6,631 nt of DNA from Gemmatimonadota bacterium (GTDB lineage Bacteria; Latescibacterota; UBA2968; UBA8231), in assembly GCA_002712305.1 (NCBI GenBank), contig PATE01000099.1, forward strand, positions 1 to 6,631. Reading direction: 5' to 3'. Each line of letters opens with the position of its first letter. The stretch's first letter is position 1. Positions 5,405 to 6,631 of the stretch are shown one piece after another. The notes below the pieces were generated by a model. It ran no database searches. It was not told the origin of the DNA and worked only from the letters and a program-made list of their open reading frames with translations. The position numbers were made by a program, and so were the translations under genes.

Positions 5405-6432
5405 GTCAGGACATGAGCCCGAGGGCAGGTCTGACCGTCTGCCCCTGGAAGTACGGCAAGCGCTGGGTCTACTCGATCACCTACGACGAGGCGCTGGCCG
5501 ATCTGAATCGCTTCGCCCTTCCGCTCCACGAGGAGTTCGCCATCCCCGGGCACGTGGAGCTGCTGGTGGGGCAGATGGGGCAGATACGCCAGGCCGGCAA
5601 TTCCAGCTACAATGGCATGCGCCACATGAATGCTCAGGAGCTGCGCGATCTGCTGGCGCTAGGCTGGGGGGTCGGCAATCACTCGTGGACGCATCAGGTC
5701 ATCACGCCCGAGATGGTCGAAGAGGAAATTGGCCATGCCAAGCGCGTGTTGGAGGAAGCCATCGGCGAGCCGATCATCCTCTTCTGCTCGCCGGGGGACA
5801 ACACGAATATGGCCCAGCACGTCCTTGAGGCGTGTCGGGCCCACGGATACCTGGGCGCGATGAGTCTGACGGACGCCCTCAATCGGCCGACAGACGAGCT
5901 CTTCTGGATCAACCGCACCGCGTTGCACGAGCAGTACTACGCGCCCTTCTTCAGCGAATACGATCCCTACCGCAACCTCCGTCAGGCCCACCAGGTGCAG
6001 GGCTGGCTTATAGACTACTGCCACTGTCCGCTGGAGACAGCCGTACACCCGAACAAGGACTGCACCCAGGCACAGTTGCGGCAGCGCTTCGAGACGGTGT
6101 TGTCGGAGGGTGGTGATGCAGTCTGGTGCGCGGTGCCCGAAGAAGTGCTCAGCTATCACCTGATGCGACGCCATGCCCAGATCGAAATACTCGATGAGTC
6201 CACCGACGAGCACCGCTACCGGATCGACCTGCCCCACCTGCCGGAGCAGGTGCCCTATCGTGCGCTCACCCTCGAGCTTCACGTGCCGGCCGCCTGGTGT
6301 CGCGATCCGCTGGTCGAGATCGGGGCGCAGTCGGTGCCGGCAGAGCTGGTGCGACCGGGTGTCGTGCGGGTGACCTCGCAGGTGACGGACGGTACGTGTG
6401 TGCGGGTGGCGGCCACGCCCCGTCGAGTCTGA
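5401..6432 (+). CDS. Polysaccharide deacetylase-like (NodB/CE4 fold) protein with variant motifs
   Basis: This 343-residue NodB-homology protein resembles carbohydrate esterase 4 enzymes, which remove N- or O-acyl groups using a divalent metal; the same fold includes PuuE-type allantoinases. Motif 1 appears as SITYDEALAD (25-34): D29 is the expected base, and E30 replaces the usual metal-binding Asp. Motif 2 is intact as NHSWTH (93-98, H94 and H98 as ligands). Motif 3 is FCSPGDNTN (128-136) instead of an Arg-Pro-Pro-Tyr type. A late histidine, H208 in DYCHCPLE, fits motif 5. A WCAVPEEVLSYHLMRR segment (242-257) closes the barrel, and residues about 260-343 form a beta-rich C-terminal domain. 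There is no signal peptide or membrane segment, so it is probably cytoplasmic, unlike cell-wall deacetylases. The start at 5401 gives an ATGA overlap with the preceding stop, with GGGAG 11 bases upstream; M5 at 5413 is an alternative. It is the last gene of the operon. A cytoplasmic small-molecule amidase is as likely as a polysaccharide enzyme. Confidence 0.85.
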   Translation: MSQDMSPRAGLTVCPWKYGKRWVYSITYDEALADLNRFALPLHEEFAIPGHVELLVGQMGQIRQAGNSSYNGMRHMNAQELRDLLALGWGVGNHSWTHQVITPEMVEEEIGHAKRVLEEAIGEPIILFCSPGDNTNMAQHVLEACRAHGYLGAMSLTDALNRPTDELFWINRTALHEQYYAPFFSEYDPYRNLRQAHQVQGWLIDYCHCPLETAVHPNKDCTQAQLRQRFETVLSEGGDAVWCAVPEEVLSYHLMRRHAQIEILDESTDEHRYRIDLPHLPEQVPYRALTLELHVPAAWCRDPLVEIGAQSVPAELVRPGVVRVTSQVTDGTCVRVAATPRRV

Positions 6433-6442
6433 TCGGATGAGT

Positions 6443-6631
6443 CTACCGTGGCCGGAGGATCGCCGGCCCCGTGCGGGTCACGCCGAAGACCAGATCGTGG
6501 CCCGCGCGACGCACCAGGAGTTCGTCGTCGCCTGACTCGACCCGCGCGCTGCGCTGGCCGACGGCGATCACCAGGACGTCGTCTTCGGTGGTGGCTACCA
6601 CGCGTGTGGCTGCACGACCTCCTCCGGGGAT
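6443..6631 (-). CDS. C-terminal part of an unidentified protein, runs off right edge
   Basis: On the minus strand a frame is open from the window edge to TAG 6445-6443, giving 62 residues without a start in view. The peptide (for example ATTEDDVLVIAVGQRSARVES, DDELLVRRAGHDLVFGVTRTG) alternates charged and hydrophobic residues, which suggests beta strands, as in the C-terminal sandwich of some polysaccharide lyases or hydrolases. I do not recognise the family. It would end 10 bp from the stop of the deacetylase gene, convergently. A 32-codon plus-strand frame from ATG 6437 overlaps it but is shorter and less protein-like. Confidence 0.5.
   Translation of the reverse strand: MPGGGRAATRVVATTEDDVLVIAVGQRSARVESGDDELLVRRAGHDLVFGVTRTGPAILRPR
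6450..6468. terminator. Weak hairpin at the convergent gene ends
   Basis: GGCCGG (6450-6455) pairs with CCGGCC (6463-6468) around a 7-base loop, just past the plus-strand operon end and inside the last codons of the minus-strand gene. No T-run follows, so a role in ending both transcripts is only positional inference. Confidence 0.2.

Noticed and set aside
5659-6282. Minus-strand open frame of 207 codons
   Set aside because: It is antisense to the NodB-fold gene, whose NHSWTH and VWCAVPEEV segments show that the plus strand is coding.

Overview
The window is GC-rich bacterial DNA with densely packed genes and no tRNA, rRNA, CRISPR array or recognisable transposase. The families present (a galactonate-dehydratase-like enolase superfamily enzyme, a multi-zinc-ribbon protein, a DegT aminotransferase, an isochorismatase-fold protein and a NodB-fold deacetylase) and the GTGA/ATGA gene overlaps fit a Gram-negative, probably uncultivated, heterotrophic bacterium. 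From memory, Planctomycetota-, Latescibacterota- or Poribacteria-like genomes carry such gene sets, but the sequence alone does not fix the phylum.

Layout. The left half (1-3158) reads on the minus strand. In order of transcription it holds a truncated response-regulator receiver fragment (3158-2850), a gap with a 13-bp perfect inverted repeat, an intact mandelate racemase/galactonate dehydratase family gene (2621-1476), a zinc-ribbon gene (1467-883) whose expected C-terminal region sits in another frame (886-686), and a short-chain dehydrogenase/epimerase gene (476 to beyond base 1) that appears to lack its whole catalytic middle. The right half (3345-6432) reads on the plus strand and is a tight three-gene operon: DegT-family aminotransferase, isochorismatase-fold protein, NodB/CE4-fold deacetylase. 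Each junction is an ATGA stop/start overlap, so the genes are probably translationally coupled. A minus-strand gene of unknown function enters from the right edge and ends convergently at 6443.

How the parts work together. The plus-strand operon looks like one functional unit acting on a small amino-substituted or amide-containing molecule: PLP-dependent amination, then one or two amide or acyl hydrolases. Two of its three enzymes show substitutions at positions that are usually catalytic (H48 where the isochorismatase fold normally has Asp, with no obvious Lys; E30 where the CE4 fold normally has a metal-binding Asp). The substrate cannot be read from the sequence. The minus-strand side contrasts with it: one gene (the enolase superfamily member) looks intact, while three neighbours are truncated, frameshifted or internally deleted. 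That suggests a decaying or rearranged segment beside a maintained operon, although assembly or sequencing errors could explain the single-base frameshift.
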